From positions 1 to 40,935 of the forward strand of contig JANNNU010000039.1 in assembly GCA_031398695.1 (NCBI GenBank): 40,935 nucleotides of DNA. Direction: 5' to 3'. Below, piece by piece: positions 33,335 through 40,935 of this stretch. Below the pieces are notes generated by a model that worked only from the letters and a program-made list of their open reading frames with translations, did not search any database and was not told the origin of the DNA. Numbering within the stretch: position 1 is the stretch's first letter; each line of letters begins with the position of its first letter. Source of the stretch: JAIYDJ01 sp031398695 (GTDB taxonomy: Bacteria > Pseudomonadota > Alphaproteobacteria > Rhodobacterales > Rhodobacteraceae). The translations under genes and the position numbers were made by a program.

Positions 33335-34663
33335 TCAGGCCAGCATCGCCACCGGATTTTCCAAGTTTTCGACGATCGCCTTCAAAAACGAGGCCCCGAG
33401 GGCCCCGTCGATCACCCGGTGATCGACAGACAAGGTCATCGACATGACCGTCGCCACGCCGACCGTCCCGTCTGCTTTCACCACCGGCTGCCTCAACCCT
33501 GCGCCCACGGCTAGGATCGAGCCGTGCGGCGGATTTATTACGGCGTCGAAATTCTCGATCCCCATCATCCCCAGGTTGGAAATGGCGAAACTCCCGCCCT
33601 GATACTCGTTCGGCGCAAGCTTTTTGGATTTTGCGCGGGACGCCAGATCCTTCATCTCCGCCGACAGAGCCGACAGCGACTTCTTGTCGGCATCGCGCAG
33701 CACCGGCGTGAACAGCCCTCCGTCGATCGCTACCGCGACGGCCACATCCGACGGCTTCAACCGCAGCATCCTGTCCCCTGCCCACACGGCATTGGCGTCG
33801 GGCACCGCCTGCAAGGCCATCGCACAGGCCTTGATGATGAAGTCGTTGACCGAGAGCTTCACGCCGCGCGACGAAAGCTGCGTGTTCAACGTCTCGCGGA
33901 ACGCCATCAACCCGTCGAGTTGCACCGACCGTCGCAGATAGAAATGCGGGATGGTCTGCTTGGCCTCTGTAAGTCGCGCCGCAATCGTCCGGCGCATGCC
34001 GTCGAGCGGCACTTCGACGAAGGCACGGTCGGCGTACATCTTCATCACGGTTTCCGCCGACATGCCCTGCGCCAGGGCCGATGGTTTGCCCGAAGCAGCC
34101 GCAACCGGGGCCTCGACCAGTGCGGCCTCGGCCTGTGCCGCAGCCGGGGCCGCCGTCCGGACCGCAGTCGGGGCCGCAACCGCCCCTTCGACATCGGCCT
34201 TCACGATCCTGCCATGCGGTCCTGACCCGGTTACCTTGGCAAGGTCCAACCCCTTTTCCGCCGCGATCCGCCGTGCCAGAGGCGAAGCAAAGACCCGCGC
34301 CCCTTCGGGCTTTGCGGCCGCAGTCTCAGCCCGTGCCGCAGCCAGCGGCGCGGCATCTGCAACAGCAGCCACCGGAGTTGCCTTGGCCGCCACCGGGGCA
34401 GGGGTCGCATCCGCTGCCTCGCCTTCGTCGACCATCACGGCAATCGGCGTGTTCACCTTGACGCCCGCCGTGCCCTCCGCCACCAGAAGCCGCCCGACGA
34501 TCCCTTCGTCGACCGCCTCGAATTCCATCGTGGCCTTGTCCGTCTCGATCTCGGCCAGGATCTGCCCCGACTTGACGACATCCCCCACCTTGACCAGCCA
34601 TTTCGCCAGCGTGCCCTCTTCCATCGTCGGCGAGAGCGCGGGCATCAGAATTTCAACAGCCAT
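33335..34663 (-). CDS. pdhC: Pyruvate dehydrogenase E2 (dihydrolipoamide acetyltransferase)
   Basis: 442 residues. Transfers the acetyl group from lipoamide to CoA and forms the core of the pyruvate dehydrogenase complex. One lipoyl domain (1-80, lipoylated K43 in ETDKATM), an Ala/Pro-rich linker, the E1/E3-binding domain (about 128-165, ASPLARRIAAEKGLDL), a second linker, and the catalytic domain with active-site H415 in DHRVIDG. It is the last gene of pdhA-pdhB-pdhC, 9 bases after pdhB. No E3 (lpd) gene follows in the window. Known elsewhere also as aceF. Confidence 0.96.
   Translation of the reverse strand: MAVEILMPALSPTMEEGTLAKWLVKVGDVVKSGQILAEIETDKATMEFEAVDEGIVGRLLVAEGTAGVKVNTPIAVMVDEGEAADATPAPVAAKATPVAAVADAAPLAAARAETAAAKPEGARVFASPLARRIAAEKGLDLAKVTGSGPHGRIVKADVEGAVAAPTAVRTAAPAAAQAEAALVEAPVAAASGKPSALAQGMSAETVMKMYADRAFVEVPLDGMRRTIAARLTEAKQTIPHFYLRRSVQLDGLMAFRETLNTQLSSRGVKLSVNDFIIKACAMALQAVPDANAVWAGDRMLRLKPSDVAVAVAIDGGLFTPVLRDADKKSLSALSAEMKDLASRAKSKKLAPNEYQGGSFAISNLGMMGIENFDAVINPPHGSILAVGAGLRQPVVKADGTVGVATVMSMTLSVDHRVIDGALGASFLKAIVENLENPVAMLA
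34408..34663 (-). repeat. Lipoyl-domain repeat, copy in pdhC
   Basis: Encodes the first 85 residues of E2. Aligned by eye with the start of pdhB, 79 of 85 residues are identical (differences I5V, V29A, L36I, I55V, D79E, A83S). The DNA differs at several synonymous positions. Confidence 0.85.
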
Positions 34664-34672
34664 GATGACCCC

Positions 34673-36055
34673 CTAGCGATAGCAAACGGATTTGACGGCA
34701 GCGACCACTTCGGCGGTCGTCACCAGCGCAAGCTTTTCCAGATTAGCCGCATAAGGCATCGGCACGTCCTTGCCCGTGCAGGTGACCACCGGCGCGTCGA
34801 GATAATCGAACGCCTTTTGCATGATCGTGGACGCCAGATGGTCGCCCACCGACCCGACCGGAAAGCCTTCTTCGACCGTCACGCAACGATTTGTCTTCTG
34901 CACCGACGCCAGGACCGTGTCATAGTCGATGGGCCGCAGCGTGCGCAGGTCGACCACCTCGGCTGAAATCCCGTCCTTCGCCAGCAGGTCCGCCGCCTCC
35001 AGCGCATAGGTCATCCCGATCCCGAAACTGACGATCGTCACATCCGTGCCCTCGCGCCACACCCGCGCCTTGCCGAACGGAACCGTGAAATCGTCCAGCA
35101 CCGGCACCTCGAAACTGCGCCCGTACAGAATCTCGTTTTCCAGGAACACCACCGGGTTCGGATCCCGGATCGCCGACTTCAGCAGTCCCTTTGCATCCGA
35201 CGCCGAATACGGCATGCAGACCTTCAGCCCCGGAACCATCGCAAACCAAGCTGCGAAATCCTGGCTGTGCTGTGCGCCGACCCGCGCGGCTGCCCCATTG
35301 GTGCCGCGGAACACGATCGGGCAGCCCAATTGCCCGCCTGACATGTAGTTGGTCTTGGCCGCCGAATTGAGGATGTGGTCGATCGACTGCAAGGCAAAGT
35401 TGAACGTCATGAACTCGACGATCGGGCGCAGTCCGCCCCAGGCCGCGCCGACCGCGATTCCGGTAAAGCCCATCTCGGTGATCGGCGTGTCCACGATCCG
35501 GCGCGCACCGAACTCTTCCAGCAGGCCCTGGGAGATCTTGTAGGCGCCCTGATACTCGCCCACCTCCTCGCCCATCAGCATCACCGCCGGGTTGGCGCGC
35601 ATCTCCTCGGCCATCGCCTCGCGCAGCGCCTCTCGCACCGTCATCGTCTTCATTGCCGTGCCTTCCGGCCAGTCAGGCGAGGCTTTCGATTTCACCGCAG
35701 CAACCACTGCCGCCGCGACCGGGGCAGCCTGCACCTTTGCCGGGAACTCGGTCTTTTCCACGGCGGCAGGCGGCGCGTCCGGGGCAGGGGCAGGGACGGC
35801 ATCCGCCGACTCGCCCTCCTCGACCATCACCGCGATCGGAGTGTTGACCTTCACACCGGCCGTGCCTTCCGCGACGAGCAGCCTGCCCACCACCCCCTCG
35901 TCCACCGCCTCGAACTCCATCGTGGCTTTGTCCGTCTCGATCTCTGCGATGATCTGCCCCGACTTGACCGCATCGCCCACCTTCACCAGCCACTTGGCCA
36001 GCGTGCCCTCTTCCATCGTCGGCGACAGCGCCGGCATCAGAACCTCAACAGCCAT
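34673..36055 (-). CDS. pdhB: Pyruvate dehydrogenase E1 beta with N-terminal lipoyl domain
   Basis: 460 residues, longer than an ordinary E1 beta (about 325-330) because of the added lipoyl domain (1-80, K43 in ETDKATM) and an Ala/Pro-rich linker. The E1 beta part begins near residue 137 (MKTMTVREALREAMAEEM) with GEEVGEYQGAYK, then the transketolase pyrimidine domain and the C-terminal domain. With PdhA it decarboxylates pyruvate using thiamine diphosphate. An E1-beta-linked lipoyl domain is known in alphaproteobacteria. It begins 11 bases after pdhA. Confidence 0.97.
   Translation of the reverse strand: MAVEVLMPALSPTMEEGTLAKWLVKVGDAVKSGQIIAEIETDKATMEFEAVDEGVVGRLLVAEGTAGVKVNTPIAVMVEEGESADAVPAPAPDAPPAAVEKTEFPAKVQAAPVAAAVVAAVKSKASPDWPEGTAMKTMTVREALREAMAEEMRANPAVMLMGEEVGEYQGAYKISQGLLEEFGARRIVDTPITEMGFTGIAVGAAWGGLRPIVEFMTFNFALQSIDHILNSAAKTNYMSGGQLGCPIVFRGTNGAAARVGAQHSQDFAAWFAMVPGLKVCMPYSASDAKGLLKSAIRDPNPVVFLENEILYGRSFEVPVLDDFTVPFGKARVWREGTDVTIVSFGIGMTYALEAADLLAKDGISAEVVDLRTLRPIDYDTVLASVQKTNRCVTVEEGFPVGSVGDHLASTIMQKAFDYLDAPVVTCTGKDVPMPYAANLEKLALVTTAEVVAAVKSVCYR
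35800..36055 (-). repeat. Lipoyl-domain repeat, copy in pdhB
   Basis: Partner of the pdhC copy at 34408-34663, in the same orientation about 1.39 kb away. It encodes the first 85 residues of E1 beta. Confidence 0.85.
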
Positions 36056-36066
36056 GTCTGTCTCCC

Positions 36067-37059
36067 TCAGGCGTAAATGTCGGTGAAAAGCTCCGAGATG
36101 TCGGGCTCCGGGCTGTCCTTGGCGAACTCGGCGCTATCGTTGACCCGCGCCTTGATGTCGCGATCGATGATCTTCAGATCCTCGTCTGTCGCCAATCCCG
36201 CGTTGACCAGCAGATCTCGCACGTGCTCGATCGCGTCCTTCTCGTCGCGCATCTTCTGCACTTCTTCGCGCGTGCGATACTTTGCCGGGTCCGACATCGA
36301 GTGGCCGCGATAGCGGTACGTCATCATCTCGAGGATGTAGGGACCGTTCCCCGCGCGGCAGTGCGCCACGGCCTTTACCCCCGCCGCCTTGACGGCCAGC
36401 ACATCCATCCCGTCCACCTGCTCGCCGGGGATGCCGTAAGCCAGTCCCCGCCCGAACAGTGTTTCCGATTTGGTCGACCGGGCCTGCGACGTGCCCATAG
36501 CATAGTGGTTGTTCTCGATCACGAAGATCACCGGCAAGTCCCACAGCTCGGCCATGTTGTAAGTCTCGTAGACCTGCCCCTGGTTCGCCGCGCCGTCACC
36601 GAAATAGGTGAAGGTCACGTTGTCGGTGCCCTTGTACTTGTCGGCAAATGCCAGCCCTGCACCGATCGGCACTTGTGCGCCGACGATCCCGTGCCCGCCG
36701 TAGAAATGCTTCTCGCGCGAAAACATGTGCATCGAGCCGCCCTTGCCGCGCGAATAGCCGCCTTCGCGACCGGTCAACTCGGCCATCACGCCGTTCGGGT
36801 CCATCCCGCAGGCCAGCATGTGCCCGTGGTCGCGGTAGCTTGTGATCCGCTTGTCGCCCTCTTTCGCGCAAGCTTCGAGCCCTACGACGACCGCCTCCTG
36901 CCCGATGTAAAGGTGGCAGAACCCCCCGATCAGACCCATCCCATAAAGCTGTCCCGCCTTTTCCTCGAACCGGCGGATCAGCAACATGTCGGCGTAGTAT
37001 TTCAGCAGTTCATCTTTCGAGACGTTCGACGTCGTCTCCGGGGCTTTCTTGATTGCCAA
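36067..37059 (-). CDS. pdhA: Pyruvate dehydrogenase E1 alpha
   Basis: 330 residues if started at TTG 37059. Binds thiamine diphosphate via GDG (residues 154-156) ending in NN (183-184), and carries the E1 alpha hallmarks RRFEEKAGQLYGMGLIGGFCHL, SYRDHGHML, GKGGSMHMF and the RYRGHSMSDPAKYR loop. I prefer the TTG because GGAGG (37072-37068) sits 8 bases upstream and the resulting MAIKKAPE start resembles relatives. An in-frame GTG at 37077 gives 336 residues but has no ribosome-binding site. It is the first gene of the pdhABC operon. Confidence 0.95.
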   Translation of the reverse strand: MAIKKAPETTSNVSKDELLKYYADMLLIRRFEEKAGQLYGMGLIGGFCHLYIGQEAVVVGLEACAKEGDKRITSYRDHGHMLACGMDPNGVMAELTGREGGYSRGKGGSMHMFSREKHFYGGHGIVGAQVPIGAGLAFADKYKGTDNVTFTYFGDGAANQGQVYETYNMAELWDLPVIFVIENNHYAMGTSQARSTKSETLFGRGLAYGIPGEQVDGMDVLAVKAAGVKAVAHCRAGNGPYILEMMTYRYRGHSMSDPAKYRTREEVQKMRDEKDAIEHVRDLLVNAGLATDEDLKIIDRDIKARVNDSAEFAKDSPEPDISELFTDIYA

Positions 37060-37086
37060 GGCGGGGTCCTCCGACACCAGGGGAAT

Positions 37087-37102
37087 AGTTCAACGTTAAA
37101 CT
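37087..37102. promoter_or_regulatory. Near-palindrome at the predicted pdhA start point
   Basis: AGTTCAACGTTAAACT is symmetric in 14 of 16 positions. It occupies roughly +1 to +16 of the pdhA transcript predicted from the promoter at 37109-37136, the position for a repressor. No regulator can be named from sequence. Confidence 0.5.
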
Positions 37103-37108
37103 ACACGC

Positions 37109-37136
37109 ACTTTATCGAAGAAATAAGGCCGCGCAA
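37109..37136 (-). promoter_or_regulatory. Candidate pdhABC promoter
   Basis: On the minus strand TTGCGC (37136-37131), a 16-base spacer, and TAAAGT (37114-37109). Expected start near 37102, giving a 43-base leader to TTG 37059. Confidence 0.5.
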
Positions 37137-37271
37137 AGCGAATTGCTCGCCGCAGCGCGGCACGCCTGCGGTCGCTCGCCCGACCGGGCCCCGTGATTAT
37201 TGTCGTGAAAACGTTACGACCGTCGACAAGGATCGCACACTCGCAAGTCCAAAAACCGAAGGGTCCTGATC

Positions 37272-37649
37272 ATGAAAGACGGAAAGTCGCTTGCCGTGCA
37301 CACGCCCGACCTACCGGTGATCCCGTTTGCGATCCCCGGTGCAACACCCGGCGGCGTTCACGCCACACTGGTCAATATCGAGATCGACAAGGGCATCGTG
37401 ACCACGATCATCCACATCGCCCCCGGCGCGACGATTCCCGCGCACTACCACAACGACGGGGCAGAGGCGCACTACGTCATCGAGGGCGATTTCATCAACG
37501 ACGGTGTCGTGCATGGCCCCGGCGCGTTCGTCACCCATCCGGTCGGTGTGGTGCACGGGCCGCACAGTTCGGCTAACGGCTGCAAGATCCTGACCCTGCA
37601 AACCGCCTTCGTCGATCCGGCAAATCCCGATTTTCACATCGTCGGCTGA
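37272..37649 (+). CDS. Single-domain cupin protein
   Basis: 125 residues, one beta-barrel. The first cupin motif is complete (G52-x5-H58-x-H60-x4-E65-x6-G72), and the second is nearly so (G84-x5-P90-x-G92-x2-H95, with Ser where Asn is usual). Four metal ligands H58, H60, E65 and H95 are therefore present, so it likely binds Fe, Mn or Zn. No signal peptide. The substrate is unknown; cupins range from dioxygenases to sugar or hormone binders. It is divergent from pdhA and convergent with ftsB, only 3 bases from the facing stop. Confidence 0.88.
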   Translation: MKDGKSLAVHTPDLPVIPFAIPGATPGGVHATLVNIEIDKGIVTTIIHIAPGATIPAHYHNDGAEAHYVIEGDFINDGVVHGPGAFVTHPVGVVHGPHSSANGCKILTLQTAFVDPANPDFHIVG

Positions 37650-37652
37650 CCG

Positions 37653-37955
37653 TCAGCGAATGACGATCTCGTCCGCCCGCACATAGCCCAGCACGTCGCG
37701 GGCCTGCTGGTCCAAGAGGTCGAGGTCCAGAAACGCATCCGACAGCCGGTGCGTCAGGTTCATCGCGCGCGCGAGTTCCGCTTTCAACCGGGCCTCCTCG
37801 GCTTGCAAAACGTCCACTTCGGCCAGAATCTGCGCCTTGCGGAACAATCCGAAATCACCCTGCACGGCCGCCAATGTGAAATAGATGCTCAGGGCCCCGG
37901 CCCCGATCAGCAACAGGGTGCCCCCAAAAGCCGGCCGTTTCATCCTGGCTGTCAT
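37653..37955 (-). CDS. ftsB: Septum formation initiator family protein (FtsB-like)
   Basis: 100 residues. A short basic N-terminus (MTARMKRPAF), one transmembrane helix (about 11-28), a coiled coil (about 40-65, AEVDVLQAEEARLKAEL), and the C-terminal LDLLDQQARDVLGYVRADEIVI typical of FtsB/DivIC. FtsB with FtsL and FtsQ activates septal peptidoglycan synthesis in division. The start is ATG 37955, preceded by GGGA; an upstream in-frame TTG at 37961 is less likely. Assigned on motif and architecture. Confidence 0.85.
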   Translation of the reverse strand: MTARMKRPAFGGTLLLIGAGALSIYFTLAAVQGDFGLFRKAQILAEVDVLQAEEARLKAELARAMNLTHRLSDAFLDLDLLDQQARDVLGYVRADEIVIR

Positions 37956-38069
37956 CTGCAATTCCCTGCATCCAACCCCTCTGTCGGGGGTTCGACATAC
38001 AGGATGTCACAGTCGAGTCCGCTTGGGAATCCCCAATCCTCGTCCTTTGGTAGCCCGTGGTACGCGCGC

Positions 38070-39245
38070 TCAGCGACCCGTCGCGCGAAACTCCAGTCGC
38101 AGGCCGCGTGCCGTGCCTGCGGCAAACCCCGGCCATCCTGCGTCGGGGTCAAGGTGGTGGCCAGACGCCAGACCTTTCAGATGCACGCCAAGAAACGCCG
38201 TAAGATAGTGCTGCGCGATGTTGTTCATCCGGACGCTGTCCCAGACCGCATCGGCATAGTGCTGGAACGGCACGAAATCGAGATGCGGGGACGGCGGCCA
38301 GCTTTCCTCGGGCGGCGGGATGGGCGCACCGGCGTTGTGGCCCGCGTGGTCGTAGGTCAGCAACCAGCGGTCGCAACCCACCGCCTCGTCGAACATCACC
38401 CGCATCCCGTCGGCATAGCCCGACACGTGATCCTCGGACCCCGCCACGATCAACGTTGGCTTGCGCAGCCCCGCCATCCCGGCCGCATCCCACACCCCGC
38501 GCTGCCGCCCCCAAGGCCCGAATGCCACGATCGCCTTGACCATGGGATCGATCAGCGCCTCGTGCTCGGGACTTCCGGCCCGGTGACGGGCCAGCAGGCC
38601 ATGCGGTGACGAGTCTTCGGTCATCACCGCTTCGTGCGACACCCCGGCCCCGCCCGAAACCAGCGCCCCATACCCGCCCATCGAATACCCGACGATCGCC
38701 GCTTCCGACGTCAGCATCGCCGCCCAGGATGCCGCGCCCCGCAGGCTGGCGATGACGAACGCCTGATCCAGCGGGCGGTTGACCATGGTGGACCCGAACA
38801 GAACCTTGTCGGAATAGCCGCTGTCCCGGTGATCGACTGACGCGACGACGTAACCCTTGGATGCCAGGTTCTCGCCCAGATGGCTCATCAAGAACCGGTT
38901 TCCGGGATAGCCGTGACTGATCAGGACCAGCGGAAATCGCCCTGGTGCCGCTGTGGCGTCGCGGCACGCCGATCCGTGCAGGGCGATCGGCAGAACGCCG
39001 TCGCGCAGGAGGGTGCGATATATCGTGCCCTGTGGCGTGCCCGCCGCCGCCGGATACCACACCTCGACGTCGAGATGGCGATCATACCGGGGCAGTGTGC
39101 CGGGGCCCGCGCGCAGCACGTCGAGCTGGTCGGGGTTGACCAAGGCGATCTGCCGGACGCCCACGGGATGCGGTCCCAACGCGGCAAGCTCCGGGGCATC
39201 GGGGCGCAACCGGTCGATGCGGTTCGTCAAGGTCGGATCGGGCAT
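38070..39245 (-). CDS. Alpha/beta hydrolase (dienelactone hydrolase / acetylhydrolase-like)
   Basis: 391 residues from ATG 39245. The nucleophile elbow GYSMGGYG places the catalytic S188; the oxyanion region LISHGYPGNR is near 108-117, and the late histidine is in DHAGHN. The general pattern fits platelet-activating-factor acetylhydrolase or dienelactone-hydrolase-like enzymes. No signal peptide is evident. Substrate unknown. An in-frame GTG at 39281, near the pgk stop, would add 12 residues. It follows pgk by about 40 bases and may be co-transcribed. Confidence 0.88.
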   Translation of the reverse strand: MPDPTLTNRIDRLRPDAPELAALGPHPVGVRQIALVNPDQLDVLRAGPGTLPRYDRHLDVEVWYPAAAGTPQGTIYRTLLRDGVLPIALHGSACRDATAAPGRFPLVLISHGYPGNRFLMSHLGENLASKGYVVASVDHRDSGYSDKVLFGSTMVNRPLDQAFVIASLRGAASWAAMLTSEAAIVGYSMGGYGALVSGGAGVSHEAVMTEDSSPHGLLARHRAGSPEHEALIDPMVKAIVAFGPWGRQRGVWDAAGMAGLRKPTLIVAGSEDHVSGYADGMRVMFDEAVGCDRWLLTYDHAGHNAGAPIPPPEESWPPSPHLDFVPFQHYADAVWDSVRMNNIAQHYLTAFLGVHLKGLASGHHLDPDAGWPGFAAGTARGLRLEFRATGR

Positions 39246-39284
39246 GGGTTGTTCCAGTGGCTGAAAGGGCGCTATACCCACCTC

Positions 39285-40475
39285 TTAGCTAAGCAGCGCC
39301 GCGACCCCCGGCAACTCCTTGCCTTCCATCCATTCCAGAAAAGCCCCCCCCGCGGTCGAAATGAACGTGAAGGCGTCCGCCGCGCCAGCCAGGTTCAGCG
39401 CCGACACCGTATCGCCCCCGCCCGCGACCGAGATCAGCTTGCCTTCCGTCGTCAGGCGCGCTGCGACCTGCGCCGCCGCGGTGGTGGCCGCGTCGAACGG
39501 CGCGATCTCGAACGCGCCCAGCGGCCCGTTCCAGATCAGCGTGCGGGACGTTTCGAACACCACCGTAACAGCCGCCACCGTTGCCGGCCCCGCGTCCAGA
39601 ATCATCGCGTCCGCCGGACACCGATCCACCGGCAGGGTTTCCGACGCCGCCCCCGCCTTGAACTCCCGCGCCACGACGATATCGACTGGCAGATGGATCG
39701 TGCAGCCCGCCGCCTTGGCCTTGCCGACGATGTCCAGCGCCATCGGGGCCATGTCGCGCTCGGCCAGCGACTTTCCCACCTCGACCCCCTGCGCAACCAG
39801 GAACGTGTTCGCCATCCCGCCGCCGATCACCAGATGATCGACCCGGCCCACCAGATTGCCCAGCAACTCCAGCTTGGTCGACACCTTGGCGCCGCCGACC
39901 ACCGCCACGACAGGCCGCTCGGGCGTGCCCAACGCCGCTTCCAGCGCCCGCAGCTCCGCCTCCATCAATCGACCCGCCGCGGCCGGCAGCAGATGCGCCA
40001 GCCCGGTGGTGGACGCGTGCGCCCGGTGCGCCGCCGAAAACGCATCGTTCACGAACACATCGCCCAATTCGGCCATCTGCGCGGCCAATTCAGGATCGTT
40101 CGCCTCCTCGCCCGGCAGGAACCGCGTGTTTTCCAGCAGCACCACATCGCCCGGCCCCGACGCCGCGATGGCGGACGCCGCCACCGGCCCCACGCATTCA
40201 GTCGAAAACACCACCCGCCGCCCCAGCGCCGTCTCGAGCGCCCCCACGACATGCGACAGGCTCATCTCTGGCACGACCTTGCCCTTGGGCCGGTCGAAAT
40301 GCGCCAGCAGCACGACCCGTCCCCCGCGCGCAATGATATCCTCGACCGTCGGCTTGATCTTTTCGATCCGCGTCGCGTCGGTTACCCGGCCCGCGTCCAT
40401 TGGCACGTTGATGTCCACGCGGGTCAGCACCGTCTTTCCCGCCAGTGCCACGTCGTCCAAAGTCTTCCAGGCCAT
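39285..40475 (-). CDS. pgk: Phosphoglycerate kinase
   Basis: 396 residues. Glycolytic and gluconeogenic enzyme that transfers phosphate between 1,3-bisphosphoglycerate and ADP; cytoplasmic. N-domain motifs RVDINVP and AHFDRPKGK carry the substrate-binding arginines. C-domain nucleotide-binding motifs are VVGGAKVSTK, IGGGMANTF, WNGPLGAFE and GGGDTVSAL. Start at ATG 40475 because GGAGA lies 6 bases upstream; in-frame ATG 40487 is possible. The much longer frame to 40931 crosses the divergent ppi gene and is not real. Confidence 0.97.
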   Translation of the reverse strand: MAWKTLDDVALAGKTVLTRVDINVPMDAGRVTDATRIEKIKPTVEDIIARGGRVVLLAHFDRPKGKVVPEMSLSHVVGALETALGRRVVFSTECVGPVAASAIAASGPGDVVLLENTRFLPGEEANDPELAAQMAELGDVFVNDAFSAAHRAHASTTGLAHLLPAAAGRLMEAELRALEAALGTPERPVVAVVGGAKVSTKLELLGNLVGRVDHLVIGGGMANTFLVAQGVEVGKSLAERDMAPMALDIVGKAKAAGCTIHLPVDIVVAREFKAGAASETLPVDRCPADAMILDAGPATVAAVTVVFETSRTLIWNGPLGAFEIAPFDAATTAAAQVAARLTTEGKLISVAGGGDTVSALNLAGAADAFTFISTAGGAFLEWMEGKELPGVAALLS

Positions 40476-40604
40476 TGCTGTCTCCATCCGAAGCTGCCCT
40501 TGTTTCGGCTGATCCGTGCCCCGCGTCAACCGATCCGACGCTACCCCCTTTCCCTTCGCGCCCGGGATCATTAGGTTCCCGCCACACCGAAACCACGAGG
40601 ACCG

Positions 40605-40935
40605 ATGCCCATGGCCACGATCACCGACCCGGAAAACACCATCATCATCACGCTCAAGGACGGCGAGGTGATGGTGGCCCTGCTGCCCGACATCGCCCCG
40701 AAACACGCCGAACGGATGAAGGCGCTGGCCCGCGCGGGCGCCTATGACAACGTGGTGTTCCACCGCGTCATCGACGGCTTCATGGCGCAGACCGGCGACG
40801 TCGAGCATGGCATCGCGGGCGGGGCAAACCTGCGCCGCGCTGGCACGGGCGGCTCGGCCCACCCCGATCTGCCGGCCGAGTTTTCCGGCATCCCGCATGA
40901 CCGCGGCACCATCGGCGCGGCCCGGTCGCAAAGCC
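40605..40935 (+). CDS. Cyclophilin-type peptidyl-prolyl isomerase (3' end outside the window)
   Basis: The open frame runs to the window end. The N-terminal 110 residues are visible: DPENTIIITLKDGEVMV, PDIAPKHAERMKALA, YDNVVFHRVIDGFMAQTGD, then FSGIPHDRGTIGAARS. The FHRVI and MAQTGD motifs mark cyclophilin catalytic sheets. It speeds proline isomerisation in protein folding. No signal peptide, so a cytoplasmic form. GAGG (40597-40600) lies 4 bases before ATG 40605 and 10 before ATG 40611, so either may start. Divergent from pgk. Confidence 0.9.
   Translation, partial: MPMATITDPENTIIITLKDGEVMVALLPDIAPKHAERMKALARAGAYDNVVFHRVIDGFMAQTGDVEHGIAGGANLRRAGTGGSAHPDLPAEFSGIPHDRGTIGAARSQS

Noticed and set aside
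38880..40574. 564-residue plus-strand frame opposite the hydrolase and pgk
   Set aside because: Shadow of pgk and the hydrolase; low-complexity Arg/Gln/His composition and no recognisable domain.
40476..40931. N-terminal extension of pgk (about 150 residues)
   Set aside because: It would cover the divergent cyclophilin gene, and phosphoglycerate kinases start at the MAWKTLDD position with a good ribosome-binding site.
1..40935. CRISPR arrays, tRNA or rRNA genes, insertion sequences
   Set aside because: No spaced direct repeats, no cloverleaf or rRNA-like tracts, and no transposase frame were recognised.

Overview
The window reads as a chromosomal segment of a high-GC alphaproteobacterium, most likely Rhodobacterales (Roseobacter/Rhodobacter group). 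The basis is a complete Rhodobacter capsulatus-type gene transfer agent (GTA) cluster, a pyruvate dehydrogenase E1-beta carrying its own lipoyl domain, and CtrA-type and FNR-type DNA motifs. Genes are densely packed, often with ATGA or TGATG junctions. I saw no tRNA, rRNA, CRISPR array, insertion sequence or integrase.

Layout. 1-2191 (+): end of a phosphate operon (pstB, phoU, phoB). 2192-2521: non-coding, with a terminator and a G-rich hairpin. 2522-9127 (+): three-gene peptide-ligase type locus (transglutaminase-DUF2126 fusion, circularly permuted ATP-grasp/alpha-E fusion, second transglutaminase). 9124-9543 (-): small DUF442 phosphatase-like protein. 9709-10023 (+): TraR/DksA zinc-finger protein behind an FNR-type box. 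10124-15285 (-): tetR-adaptor-RND pump operon with a 16-bp perfect palindrome over the tetR start. 15489-17944 (+): fabF and mltG. 17958-32400 (+): the GTA, with genes equivalent to g1, g2, g3, g3.5, g4-g10, g10.1 and g11-g15, plus a small trailing gene. 32471-33280 (+): cysE. 33335-37059 (-): pdhA-pdhB-pdhC. 37272-37649 (+): cupin. 37653-40475 (-): ftsB-like gene, alpha/beta hydrolase, pgk. 40605 to the end (+): truncated cyclophilin-type prolyl isomerase.

The GTA is the centrepiece. It encodes DNA packaging (TerS, TerL), head (portal, protease, capsid), connector and tail (adaptor, closure, terminator, tube, chaperones, short tape measure) and tail tip (distal tail, hub with four cysteines, NlpC/P60 peptidase, 1297-residue megatron). 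No integrase, replication or lysis genes lie nearby, as expected for a domesticated particle. Upstream sit an exact TTAA-N7-TTAA CtrA-type site and a good sigma70-like promoter, followed by a stem-loop with a T-rich tail between promoter and first gene. Further stem-loops lie at the g2/g3, g5/g6 and g8/g9 junctions, the only sizeable gaps inside the cluster. This suggests control by CtrA and by attenuation or RNA processing, which I infer and have not tested.

The second system of note is the ATP-grasp/alpha-E/transglutaminase locus. It is a recognised but biochemically obscure gene set, thought to make or modify peptides.
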